Assembly (NCBI GenBank): GCA_016200005.1
Contig: JACQFP010000020.1
Coordinates: 1 to 64,000, forward strand
DNA from: Verrucomicrobiota bacterium
GTDB lineage: Bacteria; Verrucomicrobiota; Verrucomicrobiia; Limisphaerales; PALSA-1396
DNA length: 64,000 nucleotides
Direction: 5' to 3'
Every line of letters begins with the position of its first letter. Within the stretch, counting starts at the first letter, position 1. Under the pieces are notes generated by a model. That model did not search any database. It had not been told where the DNA came from and saw only the letters and a list, made by a program, of their open reading frames with translations. A program made the position numbers and the translations under genes. Shown in pieces: positions 45,547 through 54,917 of the stretch.

Positions 45547-47250
45547 CTAGGGGTAAGTCGTTGACACAACTCCGGGCGGTCCAGCGTTGCCCGGTGATCT
45601 GCCGCCGTCCCCGCCGTTGCCGAGGGTGAAACTCAGCGAATTCGTTTGTGGATTCGAACTGCCGGCACGCACAAGCCCGATCGAAGGCCCGCCGGCCCCA
45701 CCGCCACCATGTCCGCCGTTGCCGCCGTTGCCACCGTCACCCCCGCGACCTCCATTTGAGCCATCGTCTTGTTCACCGCCGCCGCCGTAATTGTTCCCTG
45801 CGCCGAGAAGTGTTGCGGCATGAGCGCCGAGGCCGCCAGCACCACCGCCGCCGCCAGCGCCGCCGCCGCCGCCGCCGCCGCCATTGCCGGTAGCGAGTGT
45901 GCTGTTCTCAATTCCCGCGTCCGAGTTCCAGAGATAAATGGCGAACGAACCACCGCCGGATTGGCCACCAGTGCCGGCAGTTCCGGCGCAACCCCCGCCA
46001 CCACCCCCGCCACCACCCCCGCCATAGGAATCGCAGTTAACAGTACCACCACCTCCCCCCCCGCCGCCGCCGCCGCCGTTACCGGGGGTACCGCCAGTGC
46101 CCGAGCTGCCACTCGTTGAGGCGTATCCCAGTTGCGTGTAGCCGCCCTGCAATCCGGCACTACCATTCAGGCCATTGGTGCCATTCGCGCCGTTGCTGCC
46201 CCAATAGTTGGTGGGCGTATCCCAATTTCCATTACAGCAAGGAGTGCCTTGGCCGCCAAGGGTGCCGCCAGCACCGATGAGACCGGACGAGCCTGATGAA
46301 CCGCCGTTACCGGGACCGCCACCTTGACCTCCGGTTCGCCCGCAAGGCGAAGTTCCACCTGGGCCGCCACCCGGCCGGTTGCAAGAACTGCAAAAGCCGG
46401 AACTATCTTCGCAGCCAGGCTGACCGAGCTGGCCGTCTACAGCGTTTGCTCCGTTAACGCCGCTGAAACCCGCAATTCCGTTCCCACCATTGCCTGCCTG
46501 AATCGAACAGCGCCGGATAACCAGGCCGGAACCGTTAAGGGCATAAATGCCATAGGCGCTTGCCCCTGCACCTGACGCGTTCCCACCGGTGATCGTCAAA
46601 TGATCCAGCGTCGTCCTGTTCGTGAGATTGCCAGCGTTTACCGCCGTTGCGTTGGTGACCGTGACATTGACAGTGAACGCATCGTTGCGCGACCAATCGG
46701 CAGAACTGTAGCCACCATAAATGGAAACTCCATTGGAAAGATTCAGCGTGCCTGAAGTATAAACGCCAGCCGCTACGTAAACGTCCTTGTTTGCCGCTGC
46801 CGCGCGCTGAATGCCTTCCGCCAAGGTGCGCACGGGCTGCGCCATCGTTCCAGGAAAGCCGTCATTACCGGACGTCGCGACGAAGATCGCCCGCGTCACA
46901 TCGCCATCAATGCCATCGCCATTCGAATCGATGAAAGCGTCGTCCGGTTCATCAACGATGTTGCTGGCGGCGAGAAAGAGGCGGAAGAACAAAGCGTTGT
47001 TCGTCGGTGGGAGCAATACGTAGAACGTGCCGGTACCCGGGGCGGGCAGTTGCGGTACGGCGGTCCAGTCGTTGGATGACGGCAGCGTGGTGGTTTGTTG
47101 CAGAATGATATTCGTGGAATTGGTGGCCGACCAGGAGAGCAAGACGTTCGTGCCCTGCCAGGCGATGTCAAGTTTGGGTTGCGCCAGCCCGATCATGAAG
47201 AGCAAACTTGAGCCCAGAAGAATTCCGATGGATACACGGAACAGTTTCAT
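45547..47250 (-). CDS. Secreted glycine-rich beta-helix protein
   Basis: The 567-residue protein has a signal peptide (MKLFRVSIGILLGSSLLFMI, cleavage near GLA-QPK). The N-terminal ~80 residues are the VQSATS-like domain here moved to the N-terminus (LDIAWQGTNVLLSWSATNST ... FFRLFL). Residues ~110-240 have a pectate-lyase-like/DUF1565 pattern (IFVATSGNDGFPGTMAQPVRTL, VYVAAGVYTSGTLNLSNGVSI). The C-terminal ~300 residues are over half Gly/Asn/Ser, with homopolymeric Gly runs reminiscent of PE-PGRS or collagen-like tails. Surface adhesion or matrix function is plausible but unproven. Confidence 0.75.
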   Translation of the reverse strand: MKLFRVSIGILLGSSLLFMIGLAQPKLDIAWQGTNVLLSWSATNSTNIILQQTTTLPSSNDWTAVPQLPAPGTGTFYVLLPPTNNALFFRLFLAASNIVDEPDDAFIDSNGDGIDGDVTRAIFVATSGNDGFPGTMAQPVRTLAEGIQRAAAANKDVYVAAGVYTSGTLNLSNGVSIYGGYSSADWSRNDAFTVNVTVTNATAVNAGNLTNRTTLDHLTITGGNASGAGASAYGIYALNGSGLVIRRCSIQAGNGGNGIAGFSGVNGANAVDGQLGQPGCEDSSGFCSSCNRPGGGPGGTSPCGRTGGQGGGPGNGGSSGSSGLIGAGGTLGGQGTPCCNGNWDTPTNYWGSNGANGTNGLNGSAGLQGGYTQLGYASTSGSSGTGGTPGNGGGGGGGGGGGTVNCDSYGGGGGGGGGGGCAGTAGTGGQSGGGSFAIYLWNSDAGIENSTLATGNGGGGGGGGAGGGGGAGGLGAHAATLLGAGNNYGGGGEQDDGSNGGRGGDGGNGGNGGHGGGGAGGPSIGLVRAGSSNPQTNSLSFTLGNGGDGGRSPGNAGPPGVVSTTYP

Positions 47251-47310
47251 AACGATTGTGTTTCGAAGCACGCTTACAAAAGTAGGAAGCATTTTCAAGC
47301 TTTACGTCAG

Positions 47311-47336
47311 CGTTGGTCAAGCCCGGCAGGGATTCT
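47311..47336 (+). repeat. Direct repeat flanking the glycine-rich gene (right)
   Basis: CGTTGGTCAAGCCCGGCAGG plus GATTCT; second member of the direct repeat described at 45418. Confidence 0.6.
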
Positions 47337-47503
47337 TTGCGGGGGGGGCGCACCCGGCACGTATCAATGTTACGCGACGAACCAGGGTTGATCTCAATGT
47401 CCGAGGGCGCCACTGGTGCGTCCAACGCAACGGTTTCACGTAGTTTTGAGTTGAAGATTCCTGCAACAATCGCGAAATTCACCTTGGCGCTTTCAGAACA
47501 ATT

Positions 47504-47923
47504 ATGAAGACAATAACATCGATGACGGGTTTGTGCGTAGTGATGTTTGGTTTGCTTGCCAGCGCCTGTAACAAGCCCCAGCCCGCAGTGAAGGTTGACC
47601 CGCATTCGCCGGAAGCCGTGAACAATGTTTTGCAACAGCAACCAGCATTGCTGAGCACAGCATTCAAGACCAACGACCTTCTGTTCATCCATAACCAGAT
47701 GTATTACATCGGCACTTTCGTGGATGCGTTATCTCGTAAGCTGGAGGGTGACAAGAAGGAGCGAGTGGACCCCATATTGGTGGAGCTTAAACAGATTATT
47801 GAGGAAATTGATAATTCGGCAGGCCGCCGCCACAAAGATGCCACGGAAGCCAACCTCGAGAACTTCTACGCGGTGCTGAAGCGGTTGGATGCGGAATTCA
47901 AGCCCGCCATTACGAATAGGTGA
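47504..47923 (+). CDS. Small lipoprotein, intact paralogue
   Basis: The 139-residue protein has an N-terminal signal and lipobox-like GLLASACNK (Cys22). The mature part is helical: SPEAVNNVLQQQPALLSTAF, TNDLLFIHNQMYYIGTFVDA, LSRKLEGDKKERVDPILVEL, KQIIEEIDNSAGRRHKDATE. No family was recognised. A decayed duplicate lies at 5031. An upstream segment (GTAGTTTTGAGTTGAAGATT at 47443) is also conserved between copies, suggesting a retained promoter or structural element. Confidence 0.75.
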   Translation: MKTITSMTGLCVVMFGLLASACNKPQPAVKVDPHSPEAVNNVLQQQPALLSTAFKTNDLLFIHNQMYYIGTFVDALSRKLEGDKKERVDPILVELKQIIEEIDNSAGRRHKDATEANLENFYAVLKRLDAEFKPAITNR

Positions 47924-48056
47924 CGGCCCTTCACCAAACACGGTCAATCCCGGCTTCATCAACTCAAACGATTATCGCTGGGCAAGAACCCCAAATGATT
48001 CTTGACACCACAGGTGTAACAATTATTTTTGTATCACTTAAAATCCCAAAAGGTTC

Positions 48057-48962
48057 ATGAAAACTACCGACGTTTCGTCGGTGACCAGAATGGTCGCCGA
48101 GAAAGAGACGCATAGCGTCCTGAGTTTCACCCGACGGTTTCGAATTACCCGCCACTCCGCGCGGTCATCAGGGCGGGCATTCACGTTGATTGAGTTGTTG
48201 GTCGTCATTGCCATCATCGCCATTCTCGCGGGCCTTCTTTTGCCCGCCTTGTCAAAAGCGAAGGCGAAAGGCCAGCATGTCAGTTGCATCAACAATCTAA
48301 AACAAATCGGGCTGGCGTTTATGCTTTACGTGGGCGACTACCGGGACACTTTTCCCGGATGCGCCGCCCGACAACCTACCCCGCCGGTGGACGAAGACTG
48401 GATTTATTGGAATTGCGATGATGCTAGGATTACCGCCAACTCTCGGAGGGCAGATATCAACAATGGGGCCATCGTTCCATTTATCGGCCGCTTCGTCACC
48501 AATCTGTTTCAATGCCCGTCCGACCGAGACATTAAGGTGCGCGCAGCTACTCCGAACGGACAACCAGTGGGAAACTACCTTTACAGTTACACAGCCAACA
48601 GTTGGTTCGAGGGTACTGGCCTGACGATGAACGGGATCAACCACGGTATTACTTCGCTTATTCCTGGTGATCCGGGTTACGGTGACCCGCTGCTCTTCAA
48701 ATCAACCACGGTTCGCCGCCCAGGGGCCAAGCTCATGCTCGTTGAAGAACACGCCTACAGGAATTTGCCCGACGATGGGCGGTGGACCCCGACCACGGTC
48801 AGACTCATTGGCCTGGCACATCCCCCGCCGTTCACTTCCTTGCCCAGCTACATCAGCAACCGCCACTCCGGTAAGGGGACCGTTACTTTTGCCGATGGGC
48901 ACGTTGAAACGGTGAAACCCAGTTTTGGCAATCTGCCGGAACATTTTGATACCATCTACTGA
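48057..48962 (+). CDS. Type II secretion-like prepilin (H-x-DG family)
   Basis: The 301-residue protein has the type IV prepilin cleavage motif [20 protein letters not shown] (G-A/F site), a hydrophobic helix, and the motif [19 protein letters not shown]. It ends with [20 protein letters not shown], the H-x-DG feature of the large Planctomycetes/Verrucomicrobia pseudopilin family. The start codon is 47 residues ahead of the motif; a shorter start cannot be excluded. The role is probably in an exported filament or secretion complex. No prepilin peptidase is nearby. Confidence 0.88.
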   Translation: MKTTDVSSVTRMVAEKETHSVLSFTRRFRITRHSARSSGRAFTLIELLVVIAIIAILAGLLLPALSKAKAKGQHVSCINNLKQIGLAFMLYVGDYRDTFPGCAARQPTPPVDEDWIYWNCDDARITANSRRADINNGAIVPFIGRFVTNLFQCPSDRDIKVRAATPNGQPVGNYLYSYTANSWFEGTGLTMNGINHGITSLIPGDPGYGDPLLFKSTTVRRPGAKLMLVEEHAYRNLPDDGRWTPTTVRLIGLAHPPPFTSLPSYISNRHSGKGTVTFADGHVETVKPSFGNLPEHFDTIY

Positions 48963-49340
48963 TGGAACCCAACTTCCGAATAAAGAGGATGCTCCCGCGT
49001 AAGTTCACCACGAATTCATTTGTGCGCGCAATCAAATGCAACATTTCCTTACCTGGTTCGGTCGATCGAACTGTGACACCCGTGTAAGAAAATCAACGGG
49101 CATCCTTTCATGGTTTCAGGATTTGATTACTGCGAGACGTGGTAAATAATACAAACAACGGCCGTTCAGAAAATCTAAAGTGGAAGCCGGCTGTGAAAGC
49201 GAAATTCATAACTCTCAAGTGGAAAAAAAAGTAAAAAAAACACTTGCATGGAAACTTGATCGTTTGTAGAAATAGGCATAACCCAATGGCTGTCATTGAA
49301 CAGACGTTCTGAAAATCTCAACTCAACCCCCATGAGAACC
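48963..49340. other. Non-coding region upstream of the 1058-residue secreted protein
   Basis: This 378-bp stretch has no plausible gene. It is AT-rich near 49200-49260 (A-rich runs around CTTGCATGGAAACTTGATCG). A possible -35-like TTGCAT occurs, but a matching -10 is weak, so no promoter is claimed. Confidence 0.35.
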
Positions 49341-52300
49341 ATGAAAACAAAAATCATAACACTCCTCGCATTGGTCATAACTTCGTCGCTCTCGCTGGCC
49401 CAAGTGGGCTCGCCGGAAGACGCCGGGCTGACCCCACGAACGTCGACAATCGACGTCAACACCAACTACAACAACAACAGTCTCGAGACTGGTGACATTA
49501 CCATCACGTCTAATACCAATGTGGTCTTGGCATATGAGGATGACGACGGCGGGATCTTGGATTTTGAAGCTAATTGGACGGTGTATAGCGCGCTGGGCGC
49601 TTTGCTCACGCCGGCGGTAACGATCACAAATATTGTGGGTAGCGCATGCTTTGCGACCGCGGAAGCGATCACGAACTGCACGACTCGGTCCTTCTTCCGT
49701 TCGAATGGCAGTCCGACTCCGCATTACACTGGAGATTACGGAGGGAAGGCCAAGGGCAACTGGTTTGGCCCGGGGTTTGGGTTTATGGCCGGGTGCGACG
49801 GTATCGCTTGTGAAATTCCAGAGTTGACCGCCATCAACGTAGATGGCGGCGGTGCTACGGCGAATGGTTCTCCGTTCGTGCAGTTGCTTAACAACGATGG
49901 TAGCCGGAACACATCTGCGGGAGGTCCGGACGTGGCAGGGATTGTGTCATTTTCCGACGCAGATACAGAACCGAACGGCGGTAACGGTGATATCCGGCCA
50001 ACTGATCTTGAATTCTTGTCCAACGGGAACATCGTGATCGCGGGCTTTAGCCGTCAGACAGAAGACCGTGCGCTAACCGGCCAGACCAACGGCAACGTTG
50101 TGGTTTATAAAGTCTTGAATTCGTCGGGCGGGGTGGTGAAGGCTTATTCAGTGGCGACTTCAGAACTGGCTGGCGATCAGACGGCGGGGCAGGACGCGTG
50201 GCACGGTGTGGCGGCGACAGCCAATGGTTTTGCGATCCGCTTTAGTCAGGCTGGGGACAAGATGCGCTTGTTTGACAATAATGGCAACCCGCTGGGGACG
50301 AACATCAATGTTGCAGCAGTGACGGGCCATCCAGAAGCGGCCACTGCTGGTCGCGGGGACGGCATGGGTTTCAAAGGCAATGGCAACGACGCTTATGTGT
50401 ATGCCGTTAACAGCGGCGCAGGAGGACCCTGGGTAACGGTGTTTAACGCCAATGGCACTGTGCGTTACTCGCGCGCGGTTACGGAAACGAACGACTCGGG
50501 CCTATACGCCAATTCCGACCGTCTGGATGCGGCCATTGACGAAGCCGGGAGGGTCATTGTAGCGTTTGACGCCTCAAATAATGACACTAATAACGGCAAC
50601 GTGTTCCGCTTGACTCAAGCGCGCGTGTTCGATCCTTGTGGTAATCCCATTGGGCCCGTGTTCTATGTGAGCGAGCGCGAGAATGCGACTAATGCCATCG
50701 CGGGCAACACTGCTGGACGGCCGCGCGTTGCTTGGCGAGGCAATACCATCGCCGTGATGTGGGGCAGTCTGAACAGCCCGGTCCTTGCAGATAATGTTCT
50801 TGCCCTCAGAATATTTGACGCCCCGCCCTGCAATCTAACTCCCTGCAGCGCCAGCGCGGCTGGCATGACGACCATTGTGCCGGATAAAGCCCTCTGGTAC
50901 AATTCCGCCAACTTCTACACAAATGGTCCGCTCAACCCGGCGGTACAAGTTCCGAACTTGGGGAACTGGGAACCTTTCTGCAGCGTGCTGGGCAATAGCA
51001 CGTTCCTGATTGAAGCCAACACTTTTGCCGACGATGGAGCTCAAGTGAATCAGCGCTACGCAGTCACTTTACAGCCCGTCGGTGGCGGCACGGCCAAGAT
51101 CGGTGAGGCGTTCTACACCGACGCGGGTGCGGCTTACCGGGGGCAAATTAACGGTTCCCGCCAAAACGGAAACCCTGGCCGCGTGGCCGGTGATAAGCGT
51201 CCGGGCGCCACGAGCTTTATTGCTGGCGGTGAATCTTCGCCTGATGGATTTGCGCCATTCCTGTCCGACACCCGTTGGGCTGCCGGGACCACGAGCGGCA
51301 TGTACAACGGAGGGAACCGTTACGGTGCCGTTCAAACCTATTCGTTGAATACTTCAACCTTGGTGCAAAGTCCACTCCACAAGGCCTTCGATGCTGTCAA
51401 TGGTCAGCAGACGGCTGCGTATGCGGGAAATGCACCGGAAGTCTCCCGTTTTGGCGGCGGACTGACGGTCTTGGACAATGGGAACAGCGTGGTAGTGATT
51501 CATGACAAGACGACCTACACCGATCCCGCTGCCAACGTCACTACTTTTGCGATCATAACACCGAGTGGTGGAATCGTGAAAAGCAACACACTGGTTGATC
51601 CGCGGGACATTTGGGACAATGTGAGCGCGTTCAAGGGTGGGTTTGCTGTGCGTTGCCATGACACGATTTACTTCTACAACAACGCCGGGAATCTCCAAGG
51701 CTCGACTCTGCAAAGCGCGTCGGGGGTCAGCTTTGACACAGGTCGTGGGGACGGGACGCGCATTGCCTCTCATATCTTCAGCCCGTACGTTTATCTGGCT
51801 GGTGAGATCAACGAAGGCACGAATGGTATTGTCCGGTTGGCGGTTTGGGATTCACGGACACGAGCGTTTGTCGCCCAGACAGCGATTACGACCTGTTACC
51901 AGCCAGGTGATGGAGGTGGAAATCATGGCCCGGACCGCGTGAATCTGGCAGTGGATGCCTGTGATCGCGTGTGTGTCACATACGCAGTCAATCCAGATAA
52001 TTCCGATGCGGCCAATTTCTCGTTTCGCCAAATCGCGGCGCGGGTGGTGCAGTTCAATCCGCGTAGGAGTAACTTCAGCTTCCTGAGCCCCGAGTTCTTC
52101 CCGTTTGTGAATCAGGACCGGGTTGGTGCTGGAGTACAAACGATTCAGACCATCGGTTCCAGCGTTGCCATGACGACGAAGGAAATCTGCATCGCCGCGA
52201 AAGGCTCGATCAACAGCACGAACAACCCGTCCGCGGGTGCTGATTCGGCGACTGAGACGACTGTCTATACGGTCATCAGCCATCCGGCGCCCGAGGCTGA

Positions 52301-52517
52301 TCCGACACTGCCGATCCTGGGCATTGCCCAGTCAGGAAGTAATGTCATCGTTTCGTGGGCGACGAACACGTGCGATTACGTTGTCCAGAGCGCGACGAGC
52401 GTCACGGGTCCCTACGCCGACCTGAGTCCGCAGCCACCGATCGTCGTTGTTGGCGGCTCGAAGACGGTGACCATACCGATCGGAAGCGGCAACTTGTTCG
52501 TCCGGTTGGTGCGATAA
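49341..52517 (+). CDS. Large secreted protein with Verrucomicrobia-type C-terminal domain
   Basis: The 1058-residue protein has a signal peptide (MKTKIITLLALVITSSLSLA). The body is Asn/Thr/Gly-rich beta sequence with repeated blade-like segments (NGNIVIAGFSRQTEDRALTG, YAVTLQPVGGGTAKIGEAFY, GGLTVLDNGNSVVVIHDKTT), so a propeller-like fold is suspected. The last ~60 residues (CDYVVQSATSVTGPYADL ... NLFVRLVR) are the shared C-terminal domain. The start at 49341 is set by the signal peptide; an in-frame ATG 9 bp upstream is an alternative. A terminator follows at 52560. The function is unknown. Confidence 0.75.
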   Translation: MKTKIITLLALVITSSLSLAQVGSPEDAGLTPRTSTIDVNTNYNNNSLETGDITITSNTNVVLAYEDDDGGILDFEANWTVYSALGALLTPAVTITNIVGSACFATAEAITNCTTRSFFRSNGSPTPHYTGDYGGKAKGNWFGPGFGFMAGCDGIACEIPELTAINVDGGGATANGSPFVQLLNNDGSRNTSAGGPDVAGIVSFSDADTEPNGGNGDIRPTDLEFLSNGNIVIAGFSRQTEDRALTGQTNGNVVVYKVLNSSGGVVKAYSVATSELAGDQTAGQDAWHGVAATANGFAIRFSQAGDKMRLFDNNGNPLGTNINVAAVTGHPEAATAGRGDGMGFKGNGNDAYVYAVNSGAGGPWVTVFNANGTVRYSRAVTETNDSGLYANSDRLDAAIDEAGRVIVAFDASNNDTNNGNVFRLTQARVFDPCGNPIGPVFYVSERENATNAIAGNTAGRPRVAWRGNTIAVMWGSLNSPVLADNVLALRIFDAPPCNLTPCSASAAGMTTIVPDKALWYNSANFYTNGPLNPAVQVPNLGNWEPFCSVLGNSTFLIEANTFADDGAQVNQRYAVTLQPVGGGTAKIGEAFYTDAGAAYRGQINGSRQNGNPGRVAGDKRPGATSFIAGGESSPDGFAPFLSDTRWAAGTTSGMYNGGNRYGAVQTYSLNTSTLVQSPLHKAFDAVNGQQTAAYAGNAPEVSRFGGGLTVLDNGNSVVVIHDKTTYTDPAANVTTFAIITPSGGIVKSNTLVDPRDIWDNVSAFKGGFAVRCHDTIYFYNNAGNLQGSTLQSASGVSFDTGRGDGTRIASHIFSPYVYLAGEINEGTNGIVRLAVWDSRTRAFVAQTAITTCYQPGDGGGNHGPDRVNLAVDACDRVCVTYAVNPDNSDAANFSFRQIAARVVQFNPRRSNFSFLSPEFFPFVNQDRVGAGVQTIQTIGSSVAMTTKEICIAAKGSINSTNNPSAGADSATETTVYTVISHPAPEADPTLPILGIAQSGSNVIVSWATNTCDYVVQSATSVTGPYADLSPQPPIVVVGGSKTVTIPIGSGNLFVRLVR

Positions 52518-52559
52518 TAGAACTCCAAACACGGCCGACCGGATTTAGCGTCGGTTCAA

Positions 52560-52586
52560 GGCCCGCCGAAAGGCGGGCCTTTTTTG
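52560..52586 (+). terminator. Rho-independent terminator, third copy
   Basis: GGCCCGCC-GAAA-GGCGGGCC followed by seven T, 42 bp after the stop at 52517. It is the strongest of the three copies. Confidence 0.92.
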
Positions 52587-52934
52587 TCACGCAATGCCCC
52601 GCAAGACGTACGGAAATGTGAATGTCACGCTGGCCCAGCTTCATGTATAAATGTCGATCTGGCCGAGCAACCACCCTGGCTCTGACAAGGGAGCGTTTCG
52701 AACCTCCGGGTTGGGAGCATGGTTTCTCCGCCTGACCAAAATCTGTCCGAGAATCAAAGCCGGGCGCAGACCGAGTACGTAACTGACTTGTCTGGCGTGT
52801 GGACTGACAGTTGGTTGGCTTGGAGTCGATTCGCGTCTCATCGACAGGCTTGCCACTTTCTCTCGCGTCTCGCTACCCTTGTCCTGGTGACGATGAAATT
52901 CTTTATCTTGGAAACGTAACATCCGGAATACCGC
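52587..52934. other. Non-coding region before gltX
   Basis: No gene or RNA structure was recognised here. A plus-strand reading frame runs through part of it but carries no conserved phrase. gltX begins at 52935 after CATCCGGAATACCGC. Confidence 0.4.
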
Positions 52935-54275
52935 ATGAGCATTCGCGTACGATTTGCACCCAGCCCGACGGGTTTTCTCCACATCGGCGGCGCGCGCACC
53001 GCGCTGTTCAACTGGCTTTACGCCCGGCACACCGGCGGCACGTTTGTCCTGCGCATCGAAGACACCGACGCCGCGCGCAACACGCAGGAAGCTGTGGACG
53101 TGATCCTCAACGGCCTGCGCTGGCTTGGCCTGCATTGGGACGAAGGTCCGCTCACGAGCGATGCCACCGGCGCCTGCAAGGGTGACCGCGGCCCGTATTT
53201 CCAAAGTCAGCGCAGTGAGAACTACCAACGCCGCGTCGAAGCGTTGCTCTCGCACGGGCTCGCCTACGAACACGAGGGCGCGATCAAATTCAAGATGCAA
53301 CGCGAGCCGATTGTCATCCCCGACCTCGTCGTCGGCGACGTGCTCCGTAAACTCACCGACCGCGAGGAAGCCGACCCCGACTTCGTCATCGTTCGCTCGG
53401 ACGGCCAGCCGGTGTTCCACTTCGTCAACGTCGTGGACGATCTGGAGATGGGCATCACGCACGTCATTCGCGGCGAGGATCACCTGAGCAACACCGCCAA
53501 GCACATCGCGCTTTTCCGCGCGTTTGGCGTCGAGCCGCCGCGCTACGCGCACATCCCGCTCATCCTGAACGCCGACGGCAGCAAGATGAGCAAGCGCGAC
53601 CGCGGCGCGTCCCTCACGACTTATCTCGACGAAGGTTTTCTACCCGAAGCCGTGAACAACTATCTGTGCCTCCTCGGCTGGTCACCCAAGGAGAACACGG
53701 AAAAAATTTCGCTCGCCGAAGTCGTCGAGCGCTTCGACCTGCCGCAAATTCTCCGCCACAACGCCAGGTTCGACTTCGACAAACTCCTCTGGCTGCAAGG
53801 CGAATACTGTCGCGAACTGCCTAACGACCGCTTCTACGAACTCGCCGTCCACGCGCTCGCCAAGGCCGGCATTGACACCAACAAGCACGACGTGAACTAC
53901 GTCAAAGCCGCGCTCGACACCTGCAAAGGCAAAATCAAAACCTTCAGCGAACTGCCGGCGTATGGCGGCTTTTATTTCCGCGACGAAATCATCTACGACC
54001 TCGAAGCCGCGAAGAAGAGTTTCTTGCCCGAAAACAAACCGCGCCTGGAAAAACTGCGCGACGCCTTCGGTAAACTCGCTACCTTCGACGCCGCGTCATT
54101 GGAAGCCGCGCTCAAAGCCGTTGCAGGCGAACTGGGAGTAAAAGCTGGCGCACTGGTGCATCCGACCCGGATGGCCTGCACCGGAAGCGCCGCCGGGCCG
54201 AGTCTCTACCATCTATTGGAAGTGTTGGGTAAGGAGCGGGTCTTGAACCGGATTGATCGCATGCTCAGGATTTGA
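52935..54275 (+). CDS. gltX: Glutamyl-tRNA synthetase
   Basis: The 446-residue class I synthetase has the HIGH-type motif ([20 protein letters not shown]) near the N-terminus and the KMSKR motif ([20 protein letters not shown]) near residue 220. The EDTD segment ([18 protein letters not shown]) belongs to the Rossmann domain. The C-terminal helical anticodon domain is shorter than usual but complete to LNRIDRML. It charges tRNA-Glu. The last 11 bases overlap the convergent purE gene. Confidence 0.95.
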   Translation: MSIRVRFAPSPTGFLHIGGARTALFNWLYARHTGGTFVLRIEDTDAARNTQEAVDVILNGLRWLGLHWDEGPLTSDATGACKGDRGPYFQSQRSENYQRRVEALLSHGLAYEHEGAIKFKMQREPIVIPDLVVGDVLRKLTDREEADPDFVIVRSDGQPVFHFVNVVDDLEMGITHVIRGEDHLSNTAKHIALFRAFGVEPPRYAHIPLILNADGSKMSKRDRGASLTTYLDEGFLPEAVNNYLCLLGWSPKENTEKISLAEVVERFDLPQILRHNARFDFDKLLWLQGEYCRELPNDRFYELAVHALAKAGIDTNKHDVNYVKAALDTCKGKIKTFSELPAYGGFYFRDEIIYDLEAAKKSFLPENKPRLEKLRDAFGKLATFDAASLEAALKAVAGELGVKAGALVHPTRMACTGSAAGPSLYHLLEVLGKERVLNRIDRMLRI

Positions 54276-54774
54276 TGTTCAACGTGTGGTTCTTTGCTCG
54301 CGATTCCTCGGCCAGCTTTTCCTTGAACTTCACCATCGCCTGCTGGAGTTTCGCATCCGAGGAGGCGAGAATCTGCACCGCGAGCAAACCGGCATTCCTC
54401 CCCGAGCCAATTCCCACCGTGGCGACCGGCACTCCCGGCGGCATCTGCACGATGGACAGCAGCGAGTCCAGTCCCTTCAGCGACTTGCTATCGATCGGTA
54501 CGCCGATGACGGGCAGCGTCGTGAACGCCGCCGTGACGCCCGGCAGATGCGCCGCGCCGCCCGCTCCCGCAATGATGACGCGCAGACCACGCTTGATCGC
54601 GCTGCTGGCGTAAGCTTCCAAATCTTTCGGCGTGCGATGTGCGGAAATGACTTTGGATTCGCAGGGAACACCGAACTCCGCGCAGGTATCGGCCGCGGCT
54701 TTCATTGTCGGCCAGTCCGAGTCACTGCCCATCAATATTCCCACTACTGGATTCCTATTATTCGTTGTGTTCAT
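54265..54774 (-). CDS. purE: N5-carboxyaminoimidazole ribonucleotide mutase
   Basis: The 169-residue cytosolic class I PurE catalyses N5-CAIR to CAIR in purine synthesis. Motifs: [36 protein letters not shown] (catalytic His region), [20 protein letters not shown] and [20 protein letters not shown]. The last bases overlap the gltX 3' end. No purK is adjacent in this window, although class I PurE usually needs it. Confidence 0.95.
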   Translation of the reverse strand: MNTTNNRNPVVGILMGSDSDWPTMKAAADTCAEFGVPCESKVISAHRTPKDLEAYASSAIKRGLRVIIAGAGGAAHLPGVTAAFTTLPVIGVPIDSKSLKGLDSLLSIVQMPPGVPVATVGIGSGRNAGLLAVQILASSDAKLQQAMVKFKEKLAEESRAKNHTLNIKS

Positions 54775-54917
54775 GTTTCCCCGACAGATTGAGCTTTAGC
54801 GTATTGGGATTGGCAAGACGGAAAGCAATATGCCAGCGACAATAAGCTTCCGAAGGGGTTCTGAAATCTGCTGCACTTAAGATCTCCAGACCTTAGACTC
54901 TCCGAAAATAACGATAG

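Noticed and set aside
48963-49340. Promoter or riboswitch before the 1058-residue gene
   Set aside because: No convincing -10 box or conserved RNA motif could be defined by eye.
52719-52919. Possible small gene upstream of gltX
   Set aside because: No conserved residues, no ribosome-binding site, and odd composition; considered non-coding.
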